Source of the DNA: Candidatus Merdisoma merdipullorum
GTDB lineage: Bacteria > Bacillota > Clostridia > Lachnospirales > Lachnospiraceae
DNA length: 38,390 nucleotides
Reading direction: 5' to 3'
Assembly (NCBI GenBank): GCA_018715645.1
Contig: DVLE01000082.1
Location: forward strand, 1-38,390
In this document: positions 24,817-33,918 of the stretch, one piece after another
Numbering within the stretch: the first letter of the stretch is position 1
Layout of the letters: each line of letters starts with the position of its first letter
Made by a program: the position numbers and the translations under genes
The notes under the pieces: model-generated
Told to the model about the DNA's origin: nothing
Seen by the model: the letters and a program-made list of their open reading frames with translations, nothing else
Database searches by the model: none

Positions 24817-27800
24817 ATGAAAAGAAATGGAATTCTGATTTTTTTGCTGCTTTGTTTGGTTTGGAGCGGACGGAAGCCCCTGGAGCTGCATGCACAGGAA
24901 CCGTCGGCGCCTCCTCTGTGTCCGGAAAATATTATGATTGACCAGACGGCCAATGAAAGCGGCTGGATAAACTCCGACACGACCTTTACGGTTTCTTTGC
25001 CGGAGGAATGGGAGTATGGCGCAGACGTTCCAACTGTGGAATACAGAAAACAGGAAGCGGAGGAGTGGACGGCCATGGAAATGGTTTCCTCCTCTCCGTA
25101 TCAGTTCGCATTTACGGAGACGGATTTGTTCTATGCCGGGAGTTATCAGTTCCGTTCAGGGGATGGCAGCGGAACTGTACTTCCGGAAGCGGAATGGGTG
25201 AGCGTGGCCTTTTGGAAGGACAGAGAGGCCCCCGTGGTACAGACGACGGTGCCGGAAGCAGACTTTTCGGAGCTGGACAGCCGGTATTATGGGGGAACGG
25301 CGGAAGAAGGCGAGACGGTGGTTTTGGCATTTACGGAGGAGGGGTATGAATTTCAAAGGGACGGAAACGAAGCGCCTGTGAAACCGGAACTCACGGTTTT
25401 GAGAGACGGGGAGGAGGTAGGCGCGGAGGAAAGCGCGGACTGGATTTCATGGGGAGATTTTGAAAACGGACAGCTTTCCGTAAGTGTAACGCTTCCCTAT
25501 GAAAAGGAAAGGGAAGTGGTCTATCAGATTCAGGCTGTATACAGGGACGTGGCCGGCAATCCTCTTTCGGCGGCTCCAGGAAGCTTTGGAAAGATGACGG
25601 AGGAAGAAAACGGCGTATTTATGACGGGCAGCCTGATTCTTGACGCGAGGCCGCCAAGGCTTACAGAGCTTGACGTATCGGGAGAATGTGTGCAGTTTGT
25701 GGATGTGGAAGGCGAAAAAATTCCGCTGTATCAGAATGTGGAGGGAGCGGATGTGTCCCTTTCTTTTGCGATAGATGATCGGGAGGAGGACTGGTCGGAA
25801 AGCAGGGTGAGCGTGCGGATCGTAAACCTGCTGGAGGAAAGAACGGTTGTGGAGCTTAAAGGGGACGATGGCTCTCTTGTGTGGACTCATGAGGGCACGA
25901 TCCACAGGGCCGTACTCGCCTTTGATGGGGAGACGGATGAGGAAGGCGTCTATCAGCTTTGGGTAAGCTACCAGGATCGGGCAGGCAATGTGCTGTCAGA
26001 TCAAAGAGAGGGGACAGGACAGGAAGAATGCTGCAGCGAGTCTTTTATCCTGGATCATGCGGCTCCTTTGCTTCGCGTCTCTTATATGGAAGCTGTGAGA
26101 GTGGTAAAAGACGGAAAGGATCAGGAAGGCGTCCGCACTCCTGTGAGCGGCTGCATTTCCTATTATAATCAGGACATTACCGTGGAAATAACACTCACGG
26201 ACTCTTTTGTGTCTCTATTTGGAGTACAAGCGGTTGGAGCTTCTATACCGGAAGGATTTGTGCTGGAACGGATAAGGCTTACAGACGGATCTGAAGATGT
26301 TTTGGAAAATGTGACCTCGGAGATCTGCTGGACGCAAACCGGAGAGGGAGTTTGGACCGGAACCTACAGCATTTCGGAGGAAGGGGATTTTCGCCTGTCG
26401 GCGGCGTATAGAGATATGGCAGGCAATCCCGTACAGGCGGAGGAAAATGCTGTGCAGGGTTCTCTGCAAAATGGTCGGTATGAGAGCCCTGTACTGGTGC
26501 TGGACCGGACGCCTCCAGTGATAGCGGCGCATTTTTCCGGAGAAGCAGTCAGGGTATACGGAGAACGGAAATTTTTTAACACGGAGACGGCTCTCTTTGT
26601 GACGGTGGCGGACAGGAATTTTCGGGTACAGGAGTTAAAGGAGGTACTCGAAGGCTTCCGGGCGGAGACAAGTGGAGGCGAGGCTGCAAAAGCCGCAGGA
26701 TTTCAGAAAGCCCTGGCCGGACTGGAAGGAAGGACTGTGAGCAGGACGGTTTGGGAGACGGAGCTTCCTCTTTCGGAGGATGCCAATTATGAAATTCCCC
26801 TGGGCTGTACGGATCTGGCCGGCAATCAGGCCATCTGGCAGATACAGACGGATGCAAAAGACGGTGAAAATCATGGGGATGCGGAAATAGAAGCGCGGAC
26901 TGCGAAAGAAATTCATACGGAATATGTTACGGTGGACACGAAGGCCCCGGAGGAACTGACGCTTACCTGCCCGACGGGCAATCCGGTCAATTATCTGCCT
27001 TCGGGCTGGGTGTTTTCCGGGGAACCTGTGACAGTCAGCGCTGACGCAGGGGACGGCACAGCCGGAATCCGGGCAATCCGGTTTACCCTCGTGGATGAGG
27101 AGGGTAAAGAAACCGTCAGCGAAAAGGTTTTCCAGCCGCTGGAAAGGTCTTCCTTTGCGGTAAAGATTCCGGATGAGGCGGAGAATTTTAAGGGAACGGC
27201 CAGGGTGGAGGCATATGACTGGGCCGGAAACTGCCGGGAGGAGATTCACAGCTTTGTGGCAGAAAGTCAGGCGAAGCATGAGCAGACGGGAAAGGCTGCC
27301 ATTACGACGCTGACGAATCCTTCCCGGACGGTGGATGGGACAGACTATTATAATACGGATGTAACTGTGCGCCTTGCTATGGAAGACTCCTTTTCCGGCC
27401 TTTCCAGGGTCTGGTATCAGGCGGGAGATACGCTGTCGGGCAGCCGGGATTACGCGGCGGAAGCAGGGAGGGATCTGAGCGGAAAGGCAGAACAGGAAAT
27501 TACCAGTGAATTTGTTCAGGAGCTGACGCTGGAGGCTTCAGAAAATAATGAAAATAACCGGAAGGTCAGCGCCGGATATACGGATCATGCAGGGCATGAG
27601 GGCTATGTGGAGGAGCTTTACCATATTGATGTCACGGCTCCGGAAATCAGGGTGGAGTACGATGTGAGTCATGACAGGGAAGGACAGTACTACAATCAGA
27701 CGCGCACGGCGACGGTCACCATTCGGGAACGGAATTTTGACGAACGGGATGTGGAATTTCAGATAACAAATATAGATGGCGCTATGCCGTCTATCAGCGG

Positions 27801-29334
27801 CTGGAAGACGTCGGGAAGCGGGGACGATACCCTCCATACCTGCACAGTCGCTTTTCTGGAGGACGGAGATTATACGTTTACATTGAAATTTCAGGATTTG
27901 GCGGGAAACCGGGCGGCTTACGGACGGATAGATACCTTTACCATCGATCAGACGGAGCCGGAGCTGACTGTGACCTGGGACAATTACGACTGCCGCAATG
28001 GCCGGTATTATGCCGAGAGCCGGACGGCCGTGATTGAGATCCTGGAACATAATTTCAGCGGTGAGCTGATTCATGTTACAGTTACGGGAGACGACGCCGT
28101 GAAAGAATTACCATCCCTTTCTGACTGGGAGCGGGCTGGAGACCGCAGTACGGCGAGGGTTACCTTTTCCGGGGACGGAGAGTATACGCTTACGGTAGAA
28201 GGAGAAGATCGGGCGGGAAATCGTTTTCCTACCTATGAGACAGAACCTTTTGTCATAGATACGACGCCGCCGGAGCTTACGCTGTTCGGCATCGGGGACT
28301 GCTCTGCCAACCGCGGAGAGGTATGTCCGGGGATACGTTTTACGGATGCGAATTACGATCCGGCAGGATATGAAATTGTACTGACGGGATACCGCAATGG
28401 AGAGATGGAAACAAAAGGCTCCCGGACAGAGTTGGAAAACGGTGCGGAGTTCAGATTGGAGGATTTTGCATATGTTCAGGAAAAGGACGACCTGTATACG
28501 CTGAAAGCGGCGGCCGTTGATCTGGCCGGGAACAGAACGGAGCGAAGTATCCTGTTTTCTGTGAACCGGTTCGGCTCAGTATATACCTTTGATCGCAAGA
28601 CGGAGGAACTCGTGGGAGAAAACGGGCGTTTCTACACGAATCAGGAACAGGACATCGTAATTATGGAGACGAATGTGGATACGCTGGAATTCCACGAGAT
28701 TACCTGCAGCCGTGATGGGACGCTTTGGACCTTGGAGGAAGGAAAGGACTACACAGTGCGGGAGAGCGGCTCAGCCCTTACCTGGAAGCAGTACACCTAT
28801 AGGATAGAAAAGGAATGCTTTTTGGAGGAAGGGACCTATCTTCTGACGATTTATTCGGAAGACAGGGCAAAAAATGCCTCTGACACCGGTTCCAAGGGGA
28901 AGACGATCGAGTTTGCAGTGGACAGGACCGTTCCGGACGTTCTGATCTCCGGCGTGGAGGATGGAGGACAGTACCGGGAAAGTATCAAAGAGGTGACGGT
29001 GGACGCGGCGGACAATATACGGCTTTCCGAAGTGAGGGTGAACCTGAACGGGGAGGAAACTATTTACAGCGCCGGAGAACTTGCAAAAGGCGGCGGGAGG
29101 ATTCGGCTGCGTATAACCGGGGAGAATTACCGGCAGAAGCTCATGGTAACGGCATGGGACGCAGCAGGCAATATGACGCAGACGGAGGCTGTCTGCTTCC
29201 TTGTGACGCCGAATCTGCTGGTACAGTTTTTCATGAACAGGACAGCATGCTATGCGGCAGCGGGGGTTTTGGCTGCCCTTTCCCTGGGAGTTGTATGCTT
29301 TCTTCGGAGCAGAAGCAGGCGCAGAGAGGAATAA
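24817..29334 (+). CDS. Giant membrane-anchored Ig-like repeat surface protein
   Basis: The 1505-residue exported protein has a signal peptide at 1-26 (ILIFLLLCLVWSG, cleavage likely after LHA). The C-terminal membrane helix (CYAAAGVLAALSLGVVCFL) has a short basic cytosolic tail RSRSRRREE. Between them are about eleven Ig-like beta modules, each closing on a D-x-A-G-N-type motif: bases 25546, 25975, 26413, 26812, 27217, 27583, 27895, 28207, 28519, 28861 and 29158. The four motifs from 27583 to 28519 are exactly 312 bases (104 residues) apart. There is no LPxTG, so anchoring is by the helix. The ATG at 24817 is chosen for the signal peptide and GGGGAGA upstream. Ligand or adhesion role is unknown. 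Confidence 0.86.
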   Translation: MKRNGILIFLLLCLVWSGRKPLELHAQEPSAPPLCPENIMIDQTANESGWINSDTTFTVSLPEEWEYGADVPTVEYRKQEAEEWTAMEMVSSSPYQFAFTETDLFYAGSYQFRSGDGSGTVLPEAEWVSVAFWKDREAPVVQTTVPEADFSELDSRYYGGTAEEGETVVLAFTEEGYEFQRDGNEAPVKPELTVLRDGEEVGAEESADWISWGDFENGQLSVSVTLPYEKEREVVYQIQAVYRDVAGNPLSAAPGSFGKMTEEENGVFMTGSLILDARPPRLTELDVSGECVQFVDVEGEKIPLYQNVEGADVSLSFAIDDREEDWSESRVSVRIVNLLEERTVVELKGDDGSLVWTHEGTIHRAVLAFDGETDEEGVYQLWVSYQDRAGNVLSDQREGTGQEECCSESFILDHAAPLLRVSYMEAVRVVKDGKDQEGVRTPVSGCISYYNQDITVEITLTDSFVSLFGVQAVGASIPEGFVLERIRLTDGSEDVLENVTSEICWTQTGEGVWTGTYSISEEGDFRLSAAYRDMAGNPVQAEENAVQGSLQNGRYESPVLVLDRTPPVIAAHFSGEAVRVYGERKFFNTETALFVTVADRNFRVQELKEVLEGFRAETSGGEAAKAAGFQKALAGLEGRTVSRTVWETELPLSEDANYEIPLGCTDLAGNQAIWQIQTDAKDGENHGDAEIEARTAKEIHTEYVTVDTKAPEELTLTCPTGNPVNYLPSGWVFSGEPVTVSADAGDGTAGIRAIRFTLVDEEGKETVSEKVFQPLERSSFAVKIPDEAENFKGTARVEAYDWAGNCREEIHSFVAESQAKHEQTGKAAITTLTNPSRTVDGTDYYNTDVTVRLAMEDSFSGLSRVWYQAGDTLSGSRDYAAEAGRDLSGKAEQEITSEFVQELTLEASENNENNRKVSAGYTDHAGHEGYVEELYHIDVTAPEIRVEYDVSHDREGQYYNQTRTATVTIRERNFDERDVEFQITNIDGAMPSISGWKTSGSGDDTLHTCTVAFLEDGDYTFTLKFQDLAGNRAAYGRIDTFTIDQTEPELTVTWDNYDCRNGRYYAESRTAVIEILEHNFSGELIHVTVTGDDAVKELPSLSDWERAGDRSTARVTFSGDGEYTLTVEGEDRAGNRFPTYETEPFVIDTTPPELTLFGIGDCSANRGEVCPGIRFTDANYDPAGYEIVLTGYRNGEMETKGSRTELENGAEFRLEDFAYVQEKDDLYTLKAAAVDLAGNRTERSILFSVNRFGSVYTFDRKTEELVGENGRFYTNQEQDIVIMETNVDTLEFHEITCSRDGTLWTLEEGKDYTVRESGSALTWKQYTYRIEKECFLEEGTYLLTIYSEDRAKNASDTGSKGKTIEFAVDRTVPDVLISGVEDGGQYRESIKEVTVDAADNIRLSEVRVNLNGEETIYSAGELAKGGGRIRLRITGENYRQKLMVTAWDAAGNMTQTEAVCFLVTPNLLVQFFMNRTACYAAAGVLAALSLGVVCFLRSRSRRREE

Positions 29335-29369
29335 AAAGTTACGAAAGCAGGAAAAAATGAGAAAATTGA

Positions 29370-29398
29370 TTGACAGAAGAAAAATGGTATGCTATGAT
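29370..29398 (+). promoter_or_regulatory. Promoter of infC-rpmI-rplT
   Basis: TTGACA (29370-29375) and TATGAT (29393-29398) are spaced by exactly 17 bases. It begins 36 bases after the giant-protein stop, and I see no terminator between, so some read-through from upstream is possible. Confidence 0.88.
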
Positions 29399-29404
29399 AC
29401 CTTA

Positions 29405-29565
29405 GTGACAGCAAGCAGAGTATCCGCTCTCACCTTAGCGCAGAAGGCGTCTTGGGTTTATAATTATCGGCATGACAGGTATATTTTATACCTTGTGGTT
29501 TGATATTTCAAGTGGATAGTCTGCGACTATTCACTTTTTCTTTTCTTAATAAGGAGGGTACTACA
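29405..29565 (+). promoter_or_regulatory. infC leader with transcription attenuator
   Basis: The ~150-base leader ends in an intrinsic terminator. AGTGGATAGTC (29511-29521), loop TGC and GACTATTCACT (29525-29535) are followed by TTTTTCTTTTCTT. This matches the general plan of ribosomal-protein L20-controlled infC leaders in Bacillota, where L20 binding favours the terminator. I did not derive the competing antiterminator fold. Confidence 0.75.
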
Positions 29566-30075
29566 ATTAGCGATTTAATGATTAACGAACAGATCCGGGA
29601 TAAGGAGGTTCGCCTCATAGGGGTGAATGGTGAGCAGCTTGGCATCATGTCTGCCAGAGACGCGATGCGGATTGCAAGGGAAGCAGAACTTGATCTGGTG
29701 AAGATCGCGCCTACGGCAAAGCCGCCCGTATGTAAAATCATCGACTACGGAAAGTTCAAGTATGAGCAGGCGAGAAAAGAGAAGGAAGCCCGCAAAAAGC
29801 AGAAGACGATTGAGATTAAGGAAGTTCGTTTGTCACCGAATATCGAGGAGAACGACCTGAACACGAAGGTAAGCGCGGCCAGGAAGTTTATCCAGAAGGG
29901 CGATAAGGTCAAGGTGACCTTGCGTTTCCGCGGAAGAGAGATGGCGCATGTGCAGAAGACGAAGCAGATTCTGGATGTGTTTGCCGAAAAGCTGTCAGAT
30001 ATTGCGGTAGTGGAGAAAGCTCCGAAGCTGGAAGGCCGGCAGATGATGATGTTTCTTACAGAGAAGCGTCAGTAA
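29566..30075 (+). CDS. infC: Translation initiation factor IF-3
   Basis: The 169-residue factor discriminates the initiator tRNA and start codon on the 30S subunit. The N-terminal domain begins ISDLMINEQIRDKEVRLIGVNGEQLGIM; the linker is the lysine-rich KYEQARKEKEARKKQKT. The C-terminal domain runs from EIKEVRLSPNIEENDLNTKVSAARKFIQKGDKVKVTLRFRGREM to the end. The start is an ATT codon at 29566, 8 bases after AAGGAGG. The first in-frame ATG (29578) is 20 bases from that site. A non-canonical AUU start is the known basis of IF-3 autoregulation. Transcription is also controlled by the leader attenuator. Confidence 0.95.
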   Translation: MSDLMINEQIRDKEVRLIGVNGEQLGIMSARDAMRIAREAELDLVKIAPTAKPPVCKIIDYGKFKYEQARKEKEARKKQKTIEIKEVRLSPNIEENDLNTKVSAARKFIQKGDKVKVTLRFRGREMAHVQKTKQILDVFAEKLSDIAVVEKAPKLEGRQMMMFLTEKRQ

Positions 30076-30202
30076 TTTTTGAGAATCAGCCACAGAGGTG
30101 GAATGATTTTAATAGAAATTGGAAAAGCAGATGTAACTATTCGGTGTAACTGTAAAGGTACTGAACAGTTGCAGGCAAACTAGGATAGGAGGAATATATA
30201 AA

Positions 30203-30400
30203 ATGCCTAAAATTAAGACAAGCAGAGCTGCTGCAAAGCGTTTCAAAGTGACAGGAACCGGCAAACTCAAGAGAATGAAAGCTTATAAGAGCCATATCTT
30301 AACCAAGAAATCTCAGAAAAGAAAGAGAAATCTCAGAAAAGCGACGATTACAGATGCTACCAATGTAAAGAGCATGAAGAAGATTCTTCCGTATCTGTAA
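30203..30400 (+). CDS. rpmI: Ribosomal protein L35
   Basis: The 65-residue very basic protein of the large ribosomal subunit starts [33 protein letters not shown] and ends MKKILPYL, matching bL35 throughout at the normal length. AGGAGGA lies before the ATG. The 127-base gap after infC contains no gene and may carry an L20-responsive structure that I could not define. It is cotranscribed with infC and rplT. Confidence 0.97.
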   Translation: MPKIKTSRAAAKRFKVTGTGKLKRMKAYKSHILTKKSQKRKRNLRKATITDATNVKSMKKILPYL

Positions 30401-30455
30401 GCTATTGTTTCAGAGGGTATCGTAGAATCGGGAAATTTCAAGGAGGAAAGAAGAA

Positions 30456-30812
30456 ATGGCAAGAATTAAAGGCGGTTTAGGCGCTAAAAAGAGACATAAC
30501 AGAGTATTGAAGCTCGCTAAGGGCTATAGAGGAGCAAGAAGCAAGCAGTATCGTGTGGCAAAGCAGTCCGTAATGAGAGCTCTTGCTACTTCCTACGCAG
30601 GAAGAAAAGAGAGAAAGCGTCAGTTCCGTCAGCTCTGGATCGCACGTATCAACGCTGCGGCCCGTCTGAACGGTCTGTCCTACAGCAAGTTTATGTACGG
30701 CCTGAAGCTGGCTGAGGTTCAGCTCAACCGCAAGGTGCTGGCTGACATGGCTGTAAATGATCCGGCAGGCTTCGCTTCCCTGGCTGAGCTTGCAAAGAGC
30801 AAGATTGCATAA
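30456..30812 (+). CDS. rplT: Ribosomal protein L20
   Basis: The 118-residue bL20 has [100 protein letters not shown], full length for the family. It is an early 50S assembly protein and, in Bacillota, the feedback repressor of this operon through the infC leader. AAGGAGG precedes the ATG. A terminator ends the operon 12 bases later. Confidence 0.97.
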   Translation: MARIKGGLGAKKRHNRVLKLAKGYRGARSKQYRVAKQSVMRALATSYAGRKERKRQFRQLWIARINAAARLNGLSYSKFMYGLKLAEVQLNRKVLADMAVNDPAGFASLAELAKSKIA

Positions 30813-30823
30813 GAATGAGAACG

Positions 30824-30862
30824 AAAGACTGTCTGTATCCCTCCGGAGCAGACGGTCTTTTT
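30824..30862 (+). terminator. Terminator of infC-rpmI-rplT
   Basis: AAAGACTGTCTG pairs with CAGACGGTCTTT (one G-U) and is followed by T5. Confidence 0.9.
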
Positions 30863-30885
30863 GAATAGAGAAAGAAGGAAGAATC

Positions 30886-31953
30886 ATGACAGAAATTACA
30901 ATCATTTCCGGCTTCCTTGGAGCCGGTAAGACAACACTGATTAAAAAGCTTTTGGAAGAAGCCTTCCAGGGTGAGAAGATCGTACTGATTGAAAATGAAT
31001 TTGGAGAAATAGGTATTGACGGCGGCTTTCTGAAGGAATCCGGCATTCAGGTCAATGAGATGAATTCCGGCTGCATCTGCTGTTCTCTGGTAGGTGATTT
31101 TGGAACGGCGCTTAAAGAGGTGCTGGATACCTACGCTCCGGACCGGATTCTGATTGAGCCCTCCGGCGTAGGAAAGCTCTCGGACGTGGTGAAGGCTGTG
31201 GAAAATGTGGCAGGTTCCATGGATGTCCGCATCGACAGCGCGATCGTCGTAGTAGACGGAAAGAAATGCAAAATGTATATGAAGAACTTCGGAGAGTTCT
31301 TTAATAATCAGGTGGAGCATGCGGGGACCATCGTACTGAGCCGTACCCAGAATATGACGGAGGAAAAGCTGCAGGAAGCTGTCTCCCTTCTGCGGGAACA
31401 CAATGAAAAGGCGACCATGATCACGACGCCCTGGGATGAACTGAATGGCAAGCAGATTTTGGATGCGATGCACCATGCAGAGATTGACATGGGTACGCTT
31501 CACGAGCATCACCACGATCACGATCATGATCATGAGCATCACCACGATCACGATCATGATCATGAGCATCACCATGATCACGATCATGAGCATCATCATG
31601 ATCACGGCGAGGGATGCACCTGCGGCTGCCATGATCACGATCATCATCACCATGATCATGAAGGTCATCATCATGCAGACGAAGTATTCACAAGCTGGGG
31701 CGTGGAGACTCCGCGCCGCTACGGAAAAGAGGAGCTGCAGCAGATGCTGGAGAAGCTGAGCGATTCCGGGGAGTACGGCGTCATTCTGCGCGCCAAGGGA
31801 ATCCTTCAGAATACGGACGGAAGCTGGATGCAGTTTGACTTTGTGCCGGAGGAATACGAGGTGCGTGCTGGAAGTCCGGATTACACGGGACGTCTCTGCG
31901 TCATCGGTTCCGGACTTGACGAGGATGCGCTGAAGGCATTGTTTCAGGTATAG
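30886..31953 (+). CDS. G3E/CobW-family GTPase with His-rich metal-binding segment
   Basis: The 355-residue protein is a metallochaperone-type GTPase of the COG0523/CobW group. It has Walker A GFLGAGKTT (9-17), the ENEFGEIGID switch segment (36-45) and the CICC motif (63-66), the CxCC metal site of the family. A histidine/aspartate tract of about 60 residues (206-264) carries tandem HHDHDHDHE units and one CTCGC. The C-terminal CobW-type domain starts near residue 265 (VFTSWGVETPRRYGKEELQQML). The His tract suggests zinc or nickel storage and delivery. It is the first gene of a pair; the second GTPase begins 13 bases downstream. I see no Zur box or riboswitch. Confidence 0.9.
   Translation: MTEITIISGFLGAGKTTLIKKLLEEAFQGEKIVLIENEFGEIGIDGGFLKESGIQVNEMNSGCICCSLVGDFGTALKEVLDTYAPDRILIEPSGVGKLSDVVKAVENVAGSMDVRIDSAIVVVDGKKCKMYMKNFGEFFNNQVEHAGTIVLSRTQNMTEEKLQEAVSLLREHNEKATMITTPWDELNGKQILDAMHHAEIDMGTLHEHHHDHDHDHEHHHDHDHDHEHHHDHDHEHHHDHGEGCTCGCHDHDHHHHDHEGHHHADEVFTSWGVETPRRYGKEELQQMLEKLSDSGEYGVILRAKGILQNTDGSWMQFDFVPEEYEVRAGSPDYTGRLCVIGSGLDEDALKALFQV
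31504..31605 (+). repeat. Tandem coding repeat of the His-rich tract
   Basis: A 30-base unit beginning GAGCATCACCACGATCACGA is present twice without change (31504-31533 and 31534-31563). Two shorter, diverged copies follow to about 31605. Such identical copies can slip, so tract length may vary between strains. Confidence 0.85.
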
Positions 31954-31966
31954 GGGATGATATACG

Positions 31967-32917
31967 ATGAGTTTTGGAAATAAAGTGCCTGTATATATAG
32001 TGAACGGTTTTCTGGAAAGCGGGAAGACGACCTTCATTCAGGAAACACTGTCGGATCCTTATTTTTCGGACGGTGGGAAGACGCTTCTGATCGCCTGCGA
32101 GGAAGGGGAGGAGGAATATGATCTGCATATTCTGGAATCCTATGACACGGTGCTGGTAAATGTAGAGGGAAAGGCGGAGTTTACGCCGGAATTTCTGGAG
32201 GAGTGCAGAAAGAAATATAAGCCCACGCAGGTGATGATCGAGTACAACGGTATGTGGGGAATGCAGCTTTTCCGGGAGATTCAGCTCCCAAGGGGCTGGT
32301 TTCCGGCTCAGGGCATCACGCTGGTGGACGCGGGTACCTTCGACCTGTACATGCAGAATATGAAGTCGCTCTTTATGGATATGGTGCAGGATTCGGATCT
32401 GGTGATCTTCAACCGCTGCGTGGAGGGTACGAAGGCGGCCTCCTACAAGCGCAATATCCGTGCAGTGAATCCGAGAGCCCAGGTGGAGTTTGAGAAGGAG
32501 GGCGGAGAGCTTTTTGAGTATGAAGATGAGCTGCCCTTTGACCTGAATGCGGAGATTATCGACATCGGCGACATGGATTACGGCATCTGGTATGTGGATG
32601 CAATGGATCATCCGGAGCATTACGACGGAAAAACCATCCGGTTTAAGGCTCTGGTTATGAAGCCAAGAGGCATTACGCCGGGGTATTTTGTGCCGGGGCG
32701 CAGAGCCATGACCTGCTGCGCCGACGATACCGTGTTCCTGGGCTTTCTGTGCAGAAGCCATAACGTGGATAAGATCAAAAACGGACAGTGGCTTACCGTG
32801 ACGGCTAAGGTGTATGTGGAAAAGCGGGAGGAGTATTCCGGAGAGGAAGGCCCCGTGCTTTATACAAAGGCCCTGAAGTCCGCGCCGAAGCCGGAGGAGG
32901 AAATGGTTTATTTCTGA
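31967..32917 (+). CDS. G3E-like GTPase fused to a YcgQ/DUF1980-like C-terminal domain
   Basis: The N-terminal ~200 of 316 residues are a P-loop GTPase of the CobW group: Walker A GFLESGKTT at 14-22 and switch-like LLIACEEGEEEYD. The CxCC metal motif is absent. The C-terminal ~100 residues (GKTIRFKALVMKPRGITPGYFVPGRRAMTCCADDTVFLGFLCRS, with Cys250-Cys251) resemble the C-terminal domain of YcgQ/TIGR03943 proteins, which partner YcgR permeases in metal homeostasis. No YcgR-like permease is in the window. It follows the His-rich GTPase by 13 bases. The fold of the second domain is inferred from the motif, not from alignment. Confidence 0.78.
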   Translation: MSFGNKVPVYIVNGFLESGKTTFIQETLSDPYFSDGGKTLLIACEEGEEEYDLHILESYDTVLVNVEGKAEFTPEFLEECRKKYKPTQVMIEYNGMWGMQLFREIQLPRGWFPAQGITLVDAGTFDLYMQNMKSLFMDMVQDSDLVIFNRCVEGTKAASYKRNIRAVNPRAQVEFEKEGGELFEYEDELPFDLNAEIIDIGDMDYGIWYVDAMDHPEHYDGKTIRFKALVMKPRGITPGYFVPGRRAMTCCADDTVFLGFLCRSHNVDKIKNGQWLTVTAKVYVEKREEYSGEEGPVLYTKALKSAPKPEEEMVYF

Positions 32918-32920
32918 TGC

Positions 32921-33862
32921 TTAAGCCTGACCGGCATCCGGAGAGGACGGGGCTTCGTTCTGGTTTGAGCCGGGAAGAACGGCCGGCTTCTGGTACTGAC
33001 CGAGCAGCTCTTTGAGGAGTAAAATCGAATCAGAAATAAATTTATCCTTGTGATAGACGAGATTAAAGGTACGGTTCCATGTGTTTTCCGGATCGCGGAG
33101 CATATGGATCGTGCCTTTTTTGATCTCCTCCTCAATTAGACGAACGGAGATGACAGCAAGGCAGTGATTGGACAGGACCGCGTGCTTCATGGCTTCCGGA
33201 AAAGGAGCTTCTATGCGGCAGTGGATGTGAATGTGATGATCGCGCAGATAGTTTTCAAACAGGGCTCTCGTGCCGCTTCCTTTTTCTCTCATGACAAAAT
33301 CCAGTCCTTCCAGATCGGAGGGAGAAAAGGTGTCCAGGGAGGCAAAGGGATGTGTGGAACTGCAGGCCAGAACCAGGTAGTCTTCCATCATTGGAATGCT
33401 GATCAGGTCAGGGCTTTTGATGATGCCCTCCACGATACCCACGTCCAGCTCGGAGTGGAGCAGCTTATCTTCTATGGTCTGGGTATTGCCGATATAGGAA
33501 AAGGTATCTGTCTGGGGCTTTCGGCTGTGAAAATCTTCAAGAAGGGAGGGCAGCAGGCAGGAGCCGATGGTGATGGTGGCTCCGATCCGGAAATGTTCCG
33601 TTTTTGTCTCGCTCTGCATCTGCATTTCCAGTTCTTCAAAAGAACGGACGGCTGTTTTGGCCATTTGCAGGAGATGCCTGCCCTGCTCTGTGATATAGAG
33701 GCGTTTGGAAAGGCGGTCGAAAAGCCGGGTGTCATAGTGAGCTTCCAGCTCCCGGATAGCCTGACTGATGGTAGGCTGGGTCAGATAGAGTTTTTGGGCT
33801 GCCAGGCTCATTTTCCCGGTTTCAGCGACGGTGATGAAGATTTTCAGATGGCGGATAGTCAT
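32921..33862 (-). CDS. LysR-family regulator, CysL-like
   Basis: The 313-residue regulator has an N-terminal winged helix (MTIRHLKIFITVAETGKMSLAAQKLYLTQPTISQAIRELEAHYDTRLFDR) and an inducer-binding domain from about residue 90 (FRIGATITIGSCLLPSLL; MREKGSGTRALFENYL). The pattern is close to CysL/YwfK, the B. subtilis activator of sulfite reductase genes. It is divergent from an oxidoreductase-sulfite reductase operon, its probable target. The ATG at 33862 has AGGAGG 7 bases before it and fits the family; eight more in-frame residues upstream lack support. The stop codon lies 3 bases from the convergent GTPase stop, with no terminator between. Confidence 0.92.
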   Translation of the reverse strand: MTIRHLKIFITVAETGKMSLAAQKLYLTQPTISQAIRELEAHYDTRLFDRLSKRLYITEQGRHLLQMAKTAVRSFEELEMQMQSETKTEHFRIGATITIGSCLLPSLLEDFHSRKPQTDTFSYIGNTQTIEDKLLHSELDVGIVEGIIKSPDLISIPMMEDYLVLACSSTHPFASLDTFSPSDLEGLDFVMREKGSGTRALFENYLRDHHIHIHCRIEAPFPEAMKHAVLSNHCLAVISVRLIEEEIKKGTIHMLRDPENTWNRTFNLVYHKDKFISDSILLLKELLGQYQKPAVLPGSNQNEAPSSPDAGQA

Positions 33863-33918
33863 AGAAGTACCTCCTGCGCATATCAATAAAAGTTGTTGAT
33901 AGAAATTACCTATGTTTT

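Noticed and set aside
30724-32037. Minus-strand frame of 437 codons with long Met/Ile/Val stretches
   Set aside because: The hydrophobic stretches are the complement of the His-rich repeats of the G3E GTPase, so apparent membrane helices are artefacts.
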